From: Thermohalobaculum xanthum
Lineage (GTDB): Bacteria > Pseudomonadota > Alphaproteobacteria > Rhodobacterales > Rhodobacteraceae
Assembly: GCF_016623495.1 (NCBI RefSeq)
Contig: NZ_JAEHHL010000006.1
Coordinates: 186,001 to 250,000 of the forward strand
Reading direction: 5' to 3'
DNA: 64,000 bases
Position 1 is the stretch's first letter; every line of letters begins with the position of its first letter. Both the position numbers and the translations under genes were made by a program. Positions 28,603 to 37,944 of this stretch are shown piece after piece. The notes below the pieces were generated by a model. It did no database searches. It worked only from the letters and a program-made list of their open reading frames with translations, and was not told the DNA's origin.

Positions 28603-29948
28603 ACTTCGCCCAGATCGAGATGTTCCGCGCCATGCGTTCGCGTTTGCAGACGGCAATCAAACGCGGGCGTATCGGCGTGATCGACATTGGCTCGTCAAAG
28701 ATCACCTGCCTCGTGCTCAAGCTCGATCCCAGCCGGTTGGCCGAGGCGCGCGGCACCGATCAGCTCGGCACCTCGCTCTTCGGCGCGATCGAGGTGGTCG
28801 GCGCGCGCACCGTGCAGTCGCGCGGTGTCCGGCGCGGCGAGATCGTCGACATGGACGAAGCGGCGCGCGCCATCCGGCTTGCACTGCTGACCGCCGAGAA
28901 GATGGCGGCGCCCCGTGTCGACCGCGTCGACCAGGTGATCGTGAGCTTCTCGGGCGGGCGCCCGCAAAGCTTCTCGACCATGGGGGAGGTCGAGACCGAG
29001 ACCGGCCAGGTGACAGAGCGTGACATTTCCGCGGCTTTGGCCGAGGCGCCCGAGCCGCCGATCGGCGAGGGGCGCCAGATCCTGCATGCCCAGCCGGTCG
29101 AGATCACGCTCGACCACCAGTCGGGCATCACCGACCCGCGCGGCATGACGGGGCGTCGCCTTTCCATCGCCCAGCATGTCCTGACGGTTGCCGCACGCCC
29201 GCTGGCCAACCTCATGGAATGCGTGCGCCGCTGCGACCTCGATCTCGCGGGCGTGGTCAACAGCGCCTATGCCGCCAGTCTCTCGGCGCTCGTCGAGGAC
29301 GAGCAGCGGACCGGGGCGGTCTGCATCGACATGGGCGGCGGCTCGACCGCCTTCTCGGTGTTCCTGCGCGATCACCTGATCTGCGTCGACCAGATCCGCT
29401 TCGGTGGTGACCACGTCACGGCCGACATCGCCTCCGGCCTGATGATGCGCCAGAGCGCGGCCGAGCGGATCAAGACCCTTTATGGCGGTGTCATCCCCAC
29501 CGGCGCGGACGAGCGCGACCTGATCGATGCCCCGCGCATCGGCGAGGAGGAGACGCCCGAGCGGCGGCAGATCAGCCGCGGCATGCTGATCGGCGTGATC
29601 CGGCCCAGGGTCGAGGAAACCTTCCGGCTGCTGCGCGCGCGGCTTGCCGACATCGGCGTCGACGGGATGCCTGGCTCGGCCTATGTGCTGACCGGCGCCG
29701 CGAGCCAGCTTCCGGGCGTCGACGAGATGGCGACGCGGATCCTCGGCAGGCGCCCGCGCATCGGTCGTCCTCTGCGGATCGCGGGGCTGCCGCAGTCGCT
29801 TTCCGGCCCCGACAGCTCGGCCGCCGTGGGCCTCGCGATCTACGCGCTAAAGCCGCATGACGAGCTGTGGGATTTCGAGGCGCCGCGACCGTGGTCGGCG
29901 CGCGGCAGGGCGGTCGAAATCGTCCGCTGGTTCCGCCAGAGCTGGTGA
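28599..29948 (+). CDS. ftsA: Cell division protein FtsA
   Basis: A 449-residue actin-like ATPase that tethers FtsZ to the membrane. [19 protein letters not shown] is the phosphate-1 loop. [15 protein letters not shown] is phosphate-2 and [17 protein letters not shown] the adenosine region. The C-terminus ends in a basic-aromatic amphipathic stretch ([12 protein letters not shown]), the usual membrane-targeting helix. It starts 4 bases inside ftsQ. A 110-base spacer with a hairpin separates it from ftsZ. Confidence 0.96.
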   Translation: MNFAQIEMFRAMRSRLQTAIKRGRIGVIDIGSSKITCLVLKLDPSRLAEARGTDQLGTSLFGAIEVVGARTVQSRGVRRGEIVDMDEAARAIRLALLTAEKMAAPRVDRVDQVIVSFSGGRPQSFSTMGEVETETGQVTERDISAALAEAPEPPIGEGRQILHAQPVEITLDHQSGITDPRGMTGRRLSIAQHVLTVAARPLANLMECVRRCDLDLAGVVNSAYAASLSALVEDEQRTGAVCIDMGGGSTAFSVFLRDHLICVDQIRFGGDHVTADIASGLMMRQSAAERIKTLYGGVIPTGADERDLIDAPRIGEEETPERRQISRGMLIGVIRPRVEETFRLLRARLADIGVDGMPGSAYVLTGAASQLPGVDEMATRILGRRPRIGRPLRIAGLPQSLSGPDSSAAVGLAIYALKPHDELWDFEAPRPWSARGRAVEIVRWFRQSW

Positions 29949-29951
29949 ATT

Positions 29952-29968
29952 CCCGCGTGACGCGCGGG
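29952..29968 (+). promoter_or_regulatory. Hairpin directly after ftsA, in the ftsA-ftsZ spacer
   Basis: CCCGCG (29952-29957) pairs with CGCGGG (29963-29968) 3 bases after the ftsA stop. No T-run follows; an AT-rich stretch at 29985-30000 comes next and could belong to a separate ftsZ promoter, but no convincing -35/-10 pair was found. The hairpin may attenuate read-through or protect an mRNA end. Confidence 0.35.
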
Positions 29969-30058
29969 CCGGATTCGGTTAGTCTGTCAATAATATCAGG
30001 CAAGAAACGGGTGAGTTCGCAAAAGACGAACCTCCCACATGTAAACGAGGCAGAGAGC

Positions 30059-31840
30059 ATGGTCCTTAATCTTAGGACGCCGGATGAGTACGATCTTCGT
30101 GCACGCATTGCCGTGTTCGGAGTCGGCGGCGCGGGCGGAAACGCGATCAACAACATGATCGAGAAGAAGCTCGAAGGCGTGGAGTTCATCGCGGCGAATA
30201 CCGACGCACAGGCGCTGAGCCACTCGCGGGCTCCGCGCAAGATCCAGCTTGGTGGCGGCGTGACGCGCGGCCTCGGTGCGGGCTCGAAGCCCGACGTGGG
30301 CATGTCCGCGGCCGAGGAGTCGATCGAGGAGATCGCGAACCACCTCGACGGCTGCCACATGTGCTTCATCACCGGCGGCATGGGCGGCGGCACCGGCACC
30401 GGTGCGGCACCTGTCGTCGCTCGCATCGCTCGCGAGATGGGCATTCTGACCGTGGGCGTGGTGACCAAGCCCTTCGCCTTCGAAGGTGCGCGGCGCATGA
30501 TGATCGCCGAGGCCGGGGTCGAGGCGATGCAGTCCCATGTGGACACGCTGATCGTGATCCCGAACCAGAACCTCTTCCAGGTCGCCTCGGAGCGCACGAC
30601 CTTCGTCGAGGCCTTCCAGATGGCCGACGACGTGCTCTACCAGGGCGTGCAGGGCGTGACCGACCTCATGGTCCGTCCCGGCATGATCAACCTCGACTTC
30701 GCCGACGTGCGCTCGGTGATGGAGGAGATGGGCAAGGCGATGATGGGCACCGGCGAGGCCGAGGGCGAGACCCGGGCCACCGATGCCGCCGAGAAGGCGA
30801 TCGCCAACCCGCTGCTCGACGAGGTGAGCCTCAAGGGTGCCAAGGGCGTGCTGATCAACATCACCGGCGGCTACGACCTGACCCTCTTCGAGATGGACGA
30901 GGCGGCCAACCGGATCAAGGAAGAGGTCGACGCCAACGCCCTGATCAAGTTCGGCTCGGCCATCGATCCCGAGATGGAAGGCAAGATGCGCGTGAGCGTC
31001 GTCGCCACCGGCATCGATGCCGAGGCGGTCGAGCGCGCGCCCGTCGAAACCCAGACCCGGCGTCGCCCGGCGGTGACCGATCCGTCTACGCTGTCGGCGA
31101 TCCGTGCCGGCCGCGGCCGGGCCGAGACCCCGGTGACGCGCGCGACGGCGACGAGCACGCCTGCGGGTGCGACAGCGCCTGCCGAGCGTCGTGCCGAGCC
31201 TGCGGCCGAGGCTCCCGAGGCCGAAGCCGAGCGCCCGGCCGAGCCGGCTGCCGAGAAGACGGCAAGTCCGGCGCCCGCGGCCGAGCAGCGCAGCGCACCG
31301 GCGGCCCGCGGCTTCTCGACGCCTAGCCCGCGGCCGCATGAAGCCGCGGCGATGACCGCGCCGTCGCCCGACGACATCCGCGCCCGCGCCGAGGAGGTGC
31401 GGCGCCGTGCCGCCGCGGCGCGTGCCGAGCACGAGAGCGCGCGGTCGGCCGAGCATGCCGACGATGTCCCCGGGCTCTTCGATCTCGATGATCGCTCGCT
31501 GGACCGGCCGAGCACGCCGAGGGCCGAGGCGGCCCCCGCGACCGAGGCGGCCGCGGGCGGGCGTCAGCTGTTCCGGAACGATCCGCTGACCGCGTCGCGC
31601 GGGGCGGAGACGCATGCAACCCCGGCGGCGGGCCAGCCCGCAGCCGCGGAACAAGCGGCTCCGCGTCCTGCGGCGCAGCGCTCGGGCGGGCTCTTCGCGA
31701 TCAGCAGCCTGATCAACCGTGTCTCGGGTGGGGCACATGCCGACCCGGCGCCGCAGCGTGCGCCGGCATCGCATCAGCGTCACGACGTCGATGACGACGA
31801 TGGCGACATTCCGGCCTTCCTTCGCCGTCAGGCGAACTGA
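30059..31840 (+). CDS. ftsZ: Cell division GTPase FtsZ with long disordered linker
   Basis: A 593-residue tubulin homologue that forms the cytokinetic ring. The GTPase core spans about 15-320: [14 protein letters not shown] (19-32), the tubulin signature GGGTGTG at 109-115 and the NLDFADV synergy-loop region. A very long Ala/Glu/Pro-rich linker of about 240 residues follows. The protein ends in the conserved C-terminal peptide [12 protein letters not shown], which binds FtsA and other partners. The start at 30059 has GCAGAGAG upstream. Long linkers are known in alphaproteobacterial FtsZ. A strong terminator lies 30 bases after the stop. Confidence 0.97.
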   Translation: MVLNLRTPDEYDLRARIAVFGVGGAGGNAINNMIEKKLEGVEFIAANTDAQALSHSRAPRKIQLGGGVTRGLGAGSKPDVGMSAAEESIEEIANHLDGCHMCFITGGMGGGTGTGAAPVVARIAREMGILTVGVVTKPFAFEGARRMMIAEAGVEAMQSHVDTLIVIPNQNLFQVASERTTFVEAFQMADDVLYQGVQGVTDLMVRPGMINLDFADVRSVMEEMGKAMMGTGEAEGETRATDAAEKAIANPLLDEVSLKGAKGVLINITGGYDLTLFEMDEAANRIKEEVDANALIKFGSAIDPEMEGKMRVSVVATGIDAEAVERAPVETQTRRRPAVTDPSTLSAIRAGRGRAETPVTRATATSTPAGATAPAERRAEPAAEAPEAEAERPAEPAAEKTASPAPAAEQRSAPAARGFSTPSPRPHEAAAMTAPSPDDIRARAEEVRRRAAAARAEHESARSAEHADDVPGLFDLDDRSLDRPSTPRAEAAPATEAAAGGRQLFRNDPLTASRGAETHATPAAGQPAAAEQAAPRPAAQRSGGLFAISSLINRVSGGAHADPAPQRAPASHQRHDVDDDDGDIPAFLRRQAN

Positions 31841-31870
31841 CGGGAACCGGGAGTTCTCTGCGCGTTTTTC

Positions 31871-31905
31871 AGCCGCCTCCATCGTGAGGCGGCTTTTTTC
31901 TTTTT
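31871..31905 (+). terminator. Intrinsic terminator of the dcw cluster
   Basis: AGCCGCCTC (31871-31879) pairs perfectly with GAGGCGGCT (31886-31894) around a 6-base loop and runs into a T-rich tract, TTTTTTCTTTTT. This is the clearest intrinsic terminator on the plus strand of the window and closes the mraZ-ftsZ unit. Confidence 0.92.
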
Positions 31906-32075
31906 GGCATGGTGAGTTGGCTTTTGTTTCGTGTCTGCAGATGCGCCGGTGTTGCAAAGGGACACAAAGATTGAATTGAGTGCACTGCACAATCGGCCGT
32001 ACCTGCTTACTTAAGAACGAGAAATCGTGGCGCCGCGCGCCAGAGGCGCGGTCGTCCCGGACGAGGGGCAAGAGC

Positions 32076-33002
32076 ATGAATCTCACGGTCAGACATCCCA
32101 TCCGCTTCGAGGGCGTCGGACTGCATGGCGGGCAGACGGTGCGCATGACGGTGCGCCCGGCGCCGCGCGGCCATGGCATCGTCTTCCTGCGCAGCGACAT
32201 CGGCGGCACGGCCGGCATCATCCCGGCGCGCCACGACGCGGTGATCGACACCCGGCTTTGCACCAAAATCTCGAACGCGCATGGCGCGTCGGTGGGCACG
32301 GTCGAGCACCTGATGGCGGCGCTCGCGGGCTCGGGTATCTGGGATGCGCTCATCGAGATCGATGGGCCCGAGGTGCCGATCATGGACGGCAGCGCCCGCG
32401 AGTTCGTGCTGCGTTTCGCCGAGGCGGGCCTCGTCGAGCTGGGCGGCCGTCGCGGCGCGATCCGTATCGACCGGCCGGTCGAGGTGGTCCAGGGCGAGAA
32501 GCGCGCGGCACTGCTTCCGGCGCCGGTCTTCAGCATGCGCTTCGCGATCGATTTCGCGGATCCTGCCATCGGCCGCCAGCACGAGGCGATGTCGCTGACG
32601 GGCGGCGCGATGGCCGAGGAACTGGCAGACTGCCGCACCTTCGGCATGCTGGCCGAGGTCGAGGCGCTGCGCCAGGCCGGGCTCGCGCGCGGCGGCAGCC
32701 TCAAGAACGCCATCGTCATAGATCACGGCCGCGTGCTGAACCCCGAGGGACTGCGCCGGCCGGACGAGTTCGTGCGTCACAAGATGCTCGACGCGGTGGG
32801 CGACCTCGCGCTCGCAGGCGCGCCGATCGTCGGCTGCTACGAGGGTGAGCGCGCGGGGCACGAGATGACGAACCTGCTGCTCCACGCGCTGTTTGCCGCG
32901 CCCGACGCTTGGTCGTGGTGCGAGCTTCGCCCGGGGCAGGGCTTCGACCTGCGCCGTGCGCGACTGCCGGCCGCGGACGAGGCGGCGCCGCTCGCCGTCT
33001 GA
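32076..33002 (+). CDS. lpxC: UDP-3-O-acyl-N-acetylglucosamine deacetylase
   Basis: A 308-residue zinc enzyme that commits precursors to lipid A. VRHPIRFEGVGLHGG at the N-terminus and GTVEHLMAALAG (first zinc histidine) are typical of LpxC. So are MDGSAREFV, KNAIVIDHGRVLN and the second metal site FVRHKMLDAVGDLAL. The real start is ATG 32076 with AGAG and GAGGGG upstream. Separated from ftsZ by the terminator, it must have its own promoter in 31906-32075; I could not place it securely. Confidence 0.96.
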   Translation: MNLTVRHPIRFEGVGLHGGQTVRMTVRPAPRGHGIVFLRSDIGGTAGIIPARHDAVIDTRLCTKISNAHGASVGTVEHLMAALAGSGIWDALIEIDGPEVPIMDGSAREFVLRFAEAGLVELGGRRGAIRIDRPVEVVQGEKRAALLPAPVFSMRFAIDFADPAIGRQHEAMSLTGGAMAEELADCRTFGMLAEVEALRQAGLARGGSLKNAIVIDHGRVLNPEGLRRPDEFVRHKMLDAVGDLALAGAPIVGCYEGERAGHEMTNLLLHALFAAPDAWSWCELRPGQGFDLRRARLPAADEAAPLAV

Positions 33003-33013
33003 CCCCGGGTGGC

Positions 33014-33031
33014 GCCGTGTCGCAACGGCGT
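33014..33031 (+). terminator. Hairpin after lpxC
   Basis: CGCCGT (33014-33019) pairs with ACGGCG (33026-33031) 11 bases after the lpxC stop; no T-run. It may weaken read-through into bamD. The rest of the 189-base gap shows no gene. Confidence 0.35.
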
Positions 33032-33191
33032 CACGGACGGCTGGGCCTGCGGTGAGCGCCGTGGCGCCAAGCCTGCTCGACCCCCCTTTGCCTCGCGCTG
33101 GAACCCGTCTATTGTCGCGCCGACCCGTGCCGCGGCTGCGTTCTCGCGCCGCATGCGGCCCAGAAGACCTGTCAGCCGGAGGTTGCCCCGC

Positions 33192-34034
33192 ATGACGCCC
33201 GCCCCGCGTTTCCTGCGCCCCGTCGCGGCCATCGTGCTTGCCGCGTCGCTTTCGGCCTGCTCGATGTTCTCGGGCGAGAAGGAGCCCACGGTCGAGGACC
33301 TGAGCGCGAACGAGATCTTCACCCTCGGCCAGCAGCAGCTCGCCGATGGCCAGGAGACCGCCGCGGCAAAGACCTTCAACGAGATCGAGCGGCTCTACCC
33401 CTTCTCGCAGCTCGCCAAGCGCGCCCTGATCATGTCGGCCTACGCGTCCTACGAGGGCAAGGACTACCCCAACGCCCGCGCGTCGGCGCAGCGCTACATC
33501 GATCTCTATCCTTCGGACGCCGATGCGCCCTACGCCCAGTACCTGATCGCGCTGACCTACTACGACAACATCGTCGATGTCGGCCGCGACCAGGCGCTGA
33601 CCGTGAACGCGATGAACGAGTTTACCGAGCTCGTGGCCCGCTACCCCGACAGCGACTATGCACGCGAGGCCCAGCTCAAGCTCGATCTCACCCGCGACCA
33701 GCTGGCCGGCAAGGAGATGTCGGTGGGGCGCTACTATCTCAAGCGGGGCCACTACACGGCTGCCATCAACCGCTTCAGCGTCGTGATCGAGAAGTACCAG
33801 ACCACCAGCCAGACGCCCGAGGCGCTGCATCGTATGGTCGAGGCCTATGTCGCGCTCGGCCTGACCGAGGAGGCGGAGCGCGTCGCTCTCGTGCTCGGCA
33901 CGAACTTCCCGGGCTCCGAGTGGTATTCCGACAGCTACGCGCTGCTGACGGGCGTCGAGACCTTGCCCAAGCCCGACGAGAGCGGCACGTTCAACTCCCT
34001 CTACCGGCAGATCATCCTCGGCCACTGGCTCTGA
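33192..34034 (+). CDS. bamD: Outer-membrane assembly lipoprotein BamD
   Basis: A 280-residue lipoprotein of the BAM complex that folds outer-membrane proteins. The signal is MTPAPRFLRPVAAIVLAASL followed by SAC with lipidated Cys23. The mature part is five TPR-like repeats, e.g. NEIFTLGQQQLADGQETAAA, then GKDYPNARASAQRYIDLYP and YYLKRGHYTAAINRF. ATG 33192 has GGAGG 9 bases upstream. Followed after 28 bases by recN. Confidence 0.95.
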   Translation: MTPAPRFLRPVAAIVLAASLSACSMFSGEKEPTVEDLSANEIFTLGQQQLADGQETAAAKTFNEIERLYPFSQLAKRALIMSAYASYEGKDYPNARASAQRYIDLYPSDADAPYAQYLIALTYYDNIVDVGRDQALTVNAMNEFTELVARYPDSDYAREAQLKLDLTRDQLAGKEMSVGRYYLKRGHYTAAINRFSVVIEKYQTTSQTPEALHRMVEAYVALGLTEEAERVALVLGTNFPGSEWYSDSYALLTGVETLPKPDESGTFNSLYRQIILGHWL

Positions 34035-34062
34035 CACGCAGGGCGGGGCCGGGAAACAACGG

Positions 34063-35721
34063 ATGCTCAAGGCACTCTCGATCCGCAACATCGTGCTGAT
34101 CGAGGCGCTCGACCTCGACTTCGGCACCGGGCTGAACGTGCTGACGGGCGAGACCGGGGCGGGCAAATCGATCCTGCTAGACGCGCTGGGCTTCGCGCTG
34201 GGGCGCAAGGTGCGCCGTGACCTGCTGATGGCCGGGGCATCCGATGGCGGCGTGACCGCCGAGTTCGCCGTGGCACCCGATCACGCCGTGCACGCGATGC
34301 TCGACGAGCTCGGTCTTGCAGCGGAGGAAGGCGACATCGTGATCCGCCGCCTCGCCTCCGCCAACGGGCCGGCGCGCGCCTTTCTCAACGACCAGCGCGT
34401 GAGCGCCGAAGCGCTGCGCCGGGTCGGAGAGCTTCTGGTCGAGGTGCATGGCCAGCATGACGACCGGGGCCTGCTCGACCCCAGGGCGCATCGCGGCCTG
34501 CTCGACGCCTTCGCCGGGATCGAGGCCGAGCTTGCCGAGACGCGCGAGCGCTGGCGTGCGGCCGAGGCGGCGCGGCGCGCGCTCGATGCCGCGCGAGACC
34601 GGTTAGCCAGGGCCGCCTCGGATGCCGACTTTTTGCGCCACGCGGTGGCCGAGCTCGAGAAGCTGGCGCCACAGCCGGGCGAGGAGGAGGCGCTCGATGC
34701 CGAGCGGCGTCTCATGCAGGTCGCGGTCCGCATCGGCGAGGAGGTCGCCAAAGCGGCGCAGGCACTGTCCACCGAGGGGGCCGAAGGCTTGATGGCCGGC
34801 GCGCTCTCGCATCTCACCCATGCCGCCGCCCGTGCCGAGGGGCGGCTCGAGGCTGCAATCGAGACGCTCGACCGCGCCATGGTTGAACTGGGCGAGGCCC
34901 AGCGCAGCGTCGACGACGCGCTCGAGGCGCTGGCCTTCGACCCCCAGCGGCTGGAGGTGGTCGAGGAGCGGCTGTTTGCGATCCGAGGCCTTGCGCGCAA
35001 GCACAACGTGCTGCCGTCCGAACTGCCCGATCTGGCCCTCGACCTGGCCCGGCGGCTCGACGAGATCGATGCGGGCGAGGAACGTATCTCGGCTCTCGAG
35101 GCCGAGGCCGGGACCGCCGCGCGCGCCTATGACGATGCGGCCGCGGCCCTGTCAGCGGCGCGGCACGCTGCCGCCGCGCGGCTGGACGCGCGCGTAACTG
35201 AAGAACTCGCGCCGCTGCGCATGGAGGCCGCGCGTTTCCGCACCGTCCTCACGCCGGGTCGCCGCGGCCCCGAGGGCAGCGACGAGGTGTCCTTCACCGC
35301 CGCGATCAACCCGGGTGCGCCCGAGGGGGCGATCGACCGGATCGCCTCGGGGGGCGAGCTGTCGCGCTTCCTGCTCGCGCTCAAGGTCTGCCTCGCGGCC
35401 CGGACCTCGGGCCTGTCGCTCGTCTTCGACGAGATCGACCGCGGCGTCGGCGGCGCCACGGCCGATGCCGTCGGCCGCCGCCTTGCCCGGCTGTCCGAAG
35501 GCGCGCAGGTGCTTGTCGTCACGCACAGCCCGCAGGTTGCGGCGCAGGGCCGCCACCATTACCGTATCTCGAAGTCGACCGACGGCCACGTGACGCGGAC
35601 CGATGTGATCCCCGTTGCCGCGGCTGCCCGCATCGACGAGATCGCAAGGATGCTGGCGGGTGACGTGATCACTCCCGAGGCGCGCGACGCCGCCCGTGTC
35701 CTGATGGAGAAGGCGGGATGA
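34063..35721 (+). CDS. recN: DNA repair protein RecN
   Basis: A 552-residue SMC-like ATPase for double-strand break repair. Walker A GETGAGKS is at 29-36. A long coiled-coil middle follows, interrupted by LVEVHGQHD (about 127-135). The C-terminal head carries the signature RIASGGELSRFLLALK and Walker B LVFDEIDRGVGGATAD. The length is normal. It shares direction with bamD and with the tiny membrane-protein gene that begins one base after its stop. Confidence 0.96.
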   Translation: MLKALSIRNIVLIEALDLDFGTGLNVLTGETGAGKSILLDALGFALGRKVRRDLLMAGASDGGVTAEFAVAPDHAVHAMLDELGLAAEEGDIVIRRLASANGPARAFLNDQRVSAEALRRVGELLVEVHGQHDDRGLLDPRAHRGLLDAFAGIEAELAETRERWRAAEAARRALDAARDRLARAASDADFLRHAVAELEKLAPQPGEEEALDAERRLMQVAVRIGEEVAKAAQALSTEGAEGLMAGALSHLTHAAARAEGRLEAAIETLDRAMVELGEAQRSVDDALEALAFDPQRLEVVEERLFAIRGLARKHNVLPSELPDLALDLARRLDEIDAGEERISALEAEAGTAARAYDDAAAALSAARHAAAARLDARVTEELAPLRMEAARFRTVLTPGRRGPEGSDEVSFTAAINPGAPEGAIDRIASGGELSRFLLALKVCLAARTSGLSLVFDEIDRGVGGATADAVGRRLARLSEGAQVLVVTHSPQVAAQGRHHYRISKSTDGHVTRTDVIPVAAAARIDEIARMLAGDVITPEARDAARVLMEKAG

Positions 35722-35722
35722 C

Positions 35723-35884
35723 ATGGGCGAGTACCTCGTCCACAGCGCCGAGGGCTTCGCGGGACTTGCAGAGTCGATCTCGGGGAAGGGCAAGGACGGC
35801 ATCGAGACCTTCCTCAGCAGCCCGGCACCCCTGATCATTCTCGGCGTCGCGGCGATCCTCCTGATCGTGCGCAAGCTGCGCTGA
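35723..35884 (+). CDS. Small single-pass membrane protein (53 residues), unknown
   Basis: The frame opens with ATG one base after the recN TGA, so coupled translation is plausible. The product starts MGEYLVHSAEGFAGLAESI, continues with a short polar part (SGKGKDG), and ends in one hydrophobic helix at about 34-49 (APLIILGVAAILLIV) with a basic tail RKLR. This is an N-out/C-in type layout. Codon choice fits the genome (G/C at third positions). I do not recognise the family. It ends 21 bases before the convergent FAD-oxidase gene. Confidence 0.6.
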   Translation: MGEYLVHSAEGFAGLAESISGKGKDGIETFLSSPAPLIILGVAAILLIVRKLR

Positions 35885-35905
35885 GCCGGCCGCGCGCGCG
35901 GGACA

Positions 35906-37279
35906 TCAGTTTCCCGGAACTAGCTTGCCCGGGTTCAGGATGCCCTGCGGATCAAGTGTGCGCTTGAGCGTGCCCATCACCTGCCACGCTTCGCCATGCT
36001 CGGTCGACATGTAGCGCATCTTGCCGACCCCCACGCCGTGCTCGCCCGTTACGGTGCCACCAAGACGGAGCGCGCGTTCCGAGATCCGGCCGGCCAGGCG
36101 CTCGGCCTCGGCCTGCTCGGCCGCGTCTGCCGGGTCGATCAGCAGAACGATGTGGAAGTTGCCGTCCCCGACATGGCCCACAAGGGGCGCGATCAGCCCG
36201 CTCGCCTCGATGTCGGCGCGGCTCTCGAGGATCGCCTCTGCAAGGCGCGAGATTGGCACGCAGGCATCCGTCACGTAACCACGCGCACCGGGCCTGAGCG
36301 ATTGCTGCGCATAATAGACCTTGTGCCGGGCTTCCCACAGCCGCGTGCGCTCCTCGGGCTTGTCGGTCCAGGCGAAGCCGGTGGCGCCGTGCCCGGCCGC
36401 GATCTCTCCAAGCATTTCGGCCTGTTCGGCGACACTGGCGGGGGTGCCGTGGAACTCGAGAAACAGCGTCGGCTGCTCGGGCATGTCGTATCCCGAATAG
36501 CCGTTGAAGCCGCGGACCGTCAGCTCGTCGAGCAGCTCGATCCGCGCGACCGGGACACCCATCTGGATCGTCTCGATCACCGTGCGCACCGCGGCATCCA
36601 TGTCGGGAAATCCGCATGTGGCGGCCGAGATCGCCTCGGGCACGCCATGCAGCCGAAGCGTGAGTTCGGTGATGATGCCCAGCGTCCCCTCGGCGCCGAC
36701 GAAGAGGCGCGTGAGGTCATAGCCGGCCGAGGACTTTCGTGCCCGGCTGCCGGTGCGGATCACGCGCCCGTCGGCCAGGACCACCTCGAGCGCCATCACC
36801 GCCTCGCGCATCGTGCCGTAGCGAACTGCGCAGGTGCCCGACGCGCGTGTCGAGGCCATGCCGCCCAGCGACGCATCCGCCCCCGGGTCGACCGGGAAGA
36901 ACAGCCCAGTGTCGCGCAGTTCCTCGTTCAGTCGTTTGCGCGTCACGCCGGGCTGCACCACGGCATCCATGTCTTCGGGGTGAACCGCCAGGACACGGTC
37001 CATGCGCGTGAAATCGAGCGTGACGCCGCCACGCAGCGGGATCACGTGGCCCTCGAGCGAGGTGCCGGTTCCCCAGGGAACGATCGGGCAGCCGTGCTCG
37101 CTGCAGATCCGTGCGATCTCGGCCACCTCGGCCGTGGTCTCGGGCCAGATCACGGCATCGGGCAGATGCGGCTCATGATAGGACTCATCGCGGCCATGCG
37201 CCTCGCGCATCGCCTGCGCGCGGCTCAGGCGCGAGCCGAACCGCGGCTCGAGAAGGGCAAGGGCGGAGTCGATCGTCAT
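35906..37279 (-). CDS. FAD-linked oxidase, D-lactate dehydrogenase (cytochrome)/glycolate oxidase GlcD family
   Basis: A 457-residue PCMH-type flavoprotein. The FAD-binding domain shows IVPWGTGTSLEGHVIP and the pyrophosphate loop FFPVDPGADASLGGMASTRA. YGTMREAVMALEVVLADG and a C-terminal substrate/cap domain with GHVGDGNFH and GTVTGEHGVGVGK follow, all typical of D-2-hydroxyacid dehydrogenases that pass electrons to cytochrome c or quinone. D-lactate is the most likely substrate, glycolate second. ATG at 37279 has GAGGCAG upstream; longer upstream starts would overlap the divergent thioesterase. No GlcE or GlcF partner is present. Confidence 0.86.
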   Translation of the reverse strand: MTIDSALALLEPRFGSRLSRAQAMREAHGRDESYHEPHLPDAVIWPETTAEVAEIARICSEHGCPIVPWGTGTSLEGHVIPLRGGVTLDFTRMDRVLAVHPEDMDAVVQPGVTRKRLNEELRDTGLFFPVDPGADASLGGMASTRASGTCAVRYGTMREAVMALEVVLADGRVIRTGSRARKSSAGYDLTRLFVGAEGTLGIITELTLRLHGVPEAISAATCGFPDMDAAVRTVIETIQMGVPVARIELLDELTVRGFNGYSGYDMPEQPTLFLEFHGTPASVAEQAEMLGEIAAGHGATGFAWTDKPEERTRLWEARHKVYYAQQSLRPGARGYVTDACVPISRLAEAILESRADIEASGLIAPLVGHVGDGNFHIVLLIDPADAAEQAEAERLAGRISERALRLGGTVTGEHGVGVGKMRYMSTEHGEAWQVMGTLKRTLDPQGILNPGKLVPGN

Positions 37280-37360
37280 GGCGGGCTGCCTCGGGGAAAA
37301 ACGGAGTGTTGCGCGGCACAGTAGCCGAACTATCCTGCCCCGCAACAGGGAGGCCCATCC

Positions 37361-37858
37361 ATGACCGATACCGCGCCGGCCGCCGCGGCCGTCCGTACTG
37401 CGCGCCAGCAGGTCGAGCCCGGCTGGATCGACTACAACGGCCACATGAACGTGGCCTATTACACGCTGGCGTTCGATCGCGCGCTGGACGATCTCTACGA
37501 GTCCCTCGGCATCGGGCCCACCTCGGCCCGGCGCGACCGGCTTGGGCCGATGGCGCTGCAGACGCAGATCCACTACCTCGCCGAGCTGCTCGAGGGCGAG
37601 GCGTTCCATTGCGAGGTCCAGATCCTCGACGCCGACGACAAGCGCGTGCATGTCTTCGCCACCATGATCGCCGAGGAGGATGGACGCCGCGTCGCCACCT
37701 ACGAGTCGCTCACGATCAATGTCGATCTCGAGGCGCGCCGCTCGGCCCCCTTCGCGCCCGAGGCGGCCGCACGCGTCCGCGAGCTGGCGGCCGCGCATGC
37801 CGGCCTGCCGCGACCGGAGCAGGCCGGGCGCAGCATCGCCATCCGCCGCAAGGGCTGA
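37361..37858 (+). CDS. Acyl-CoA thioesterase, hotdog fold (4HBT-like)
   Basis: A 165-residue single hotdog domain. The conserved active-site turn is WIDYNGHMNVAYYTLAFD at about 26-43, with the N/D-G-H-M-N pattern of the 4-hydroxybenzoyl-CoA thioesterase group. Later strands read ALQTQIHYLAELLEGE and VFATMIAEEDGRRVATYE. It hydrolyses an acyl-CoA of unknown type; relatives are often linked to carnitine or fatty-acid metabolism. It diverges from the FAD oxidase gene across an 81-base gap. Confidence 0.85.
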   Translation: MTDTAPAAAAVRTARQQVEPGWIDYNGHMNVAYYTLAFDRALDDLYESLGIGPTSARRDRLGPMALQTQIHYLAELLEGEAFHCEVQILDADDKRVHVFATMIAEEDGRRVATYESLTINVDLEARRSAPFAPEAAARVRELAAAHAGLPRPEQAGRSIAIRRKG

Positions 37859-37944
37859 GCCGGTGCCCGTTTGCCGCCATGACCCGATGGCGGAGGGTTT
37901 TAATAATCGCGAAAAGCGCTTAGGCTTGATTTCCCGACATTTTG

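Noticed and set aside
31952-31980. TTGCAA element before lpxC as a promoter
   Set aside because: No acceptable -10 lies at 16-18 bases; a promoter must exist in 31906-32075 but this is not convincing.
29996-32719. 907-codon open frame on the minus strand opposite ftsZ and lpxC
   Set aside because: It is antisense to two certain genes, crosses a strong terminator and has no recognisable domain.
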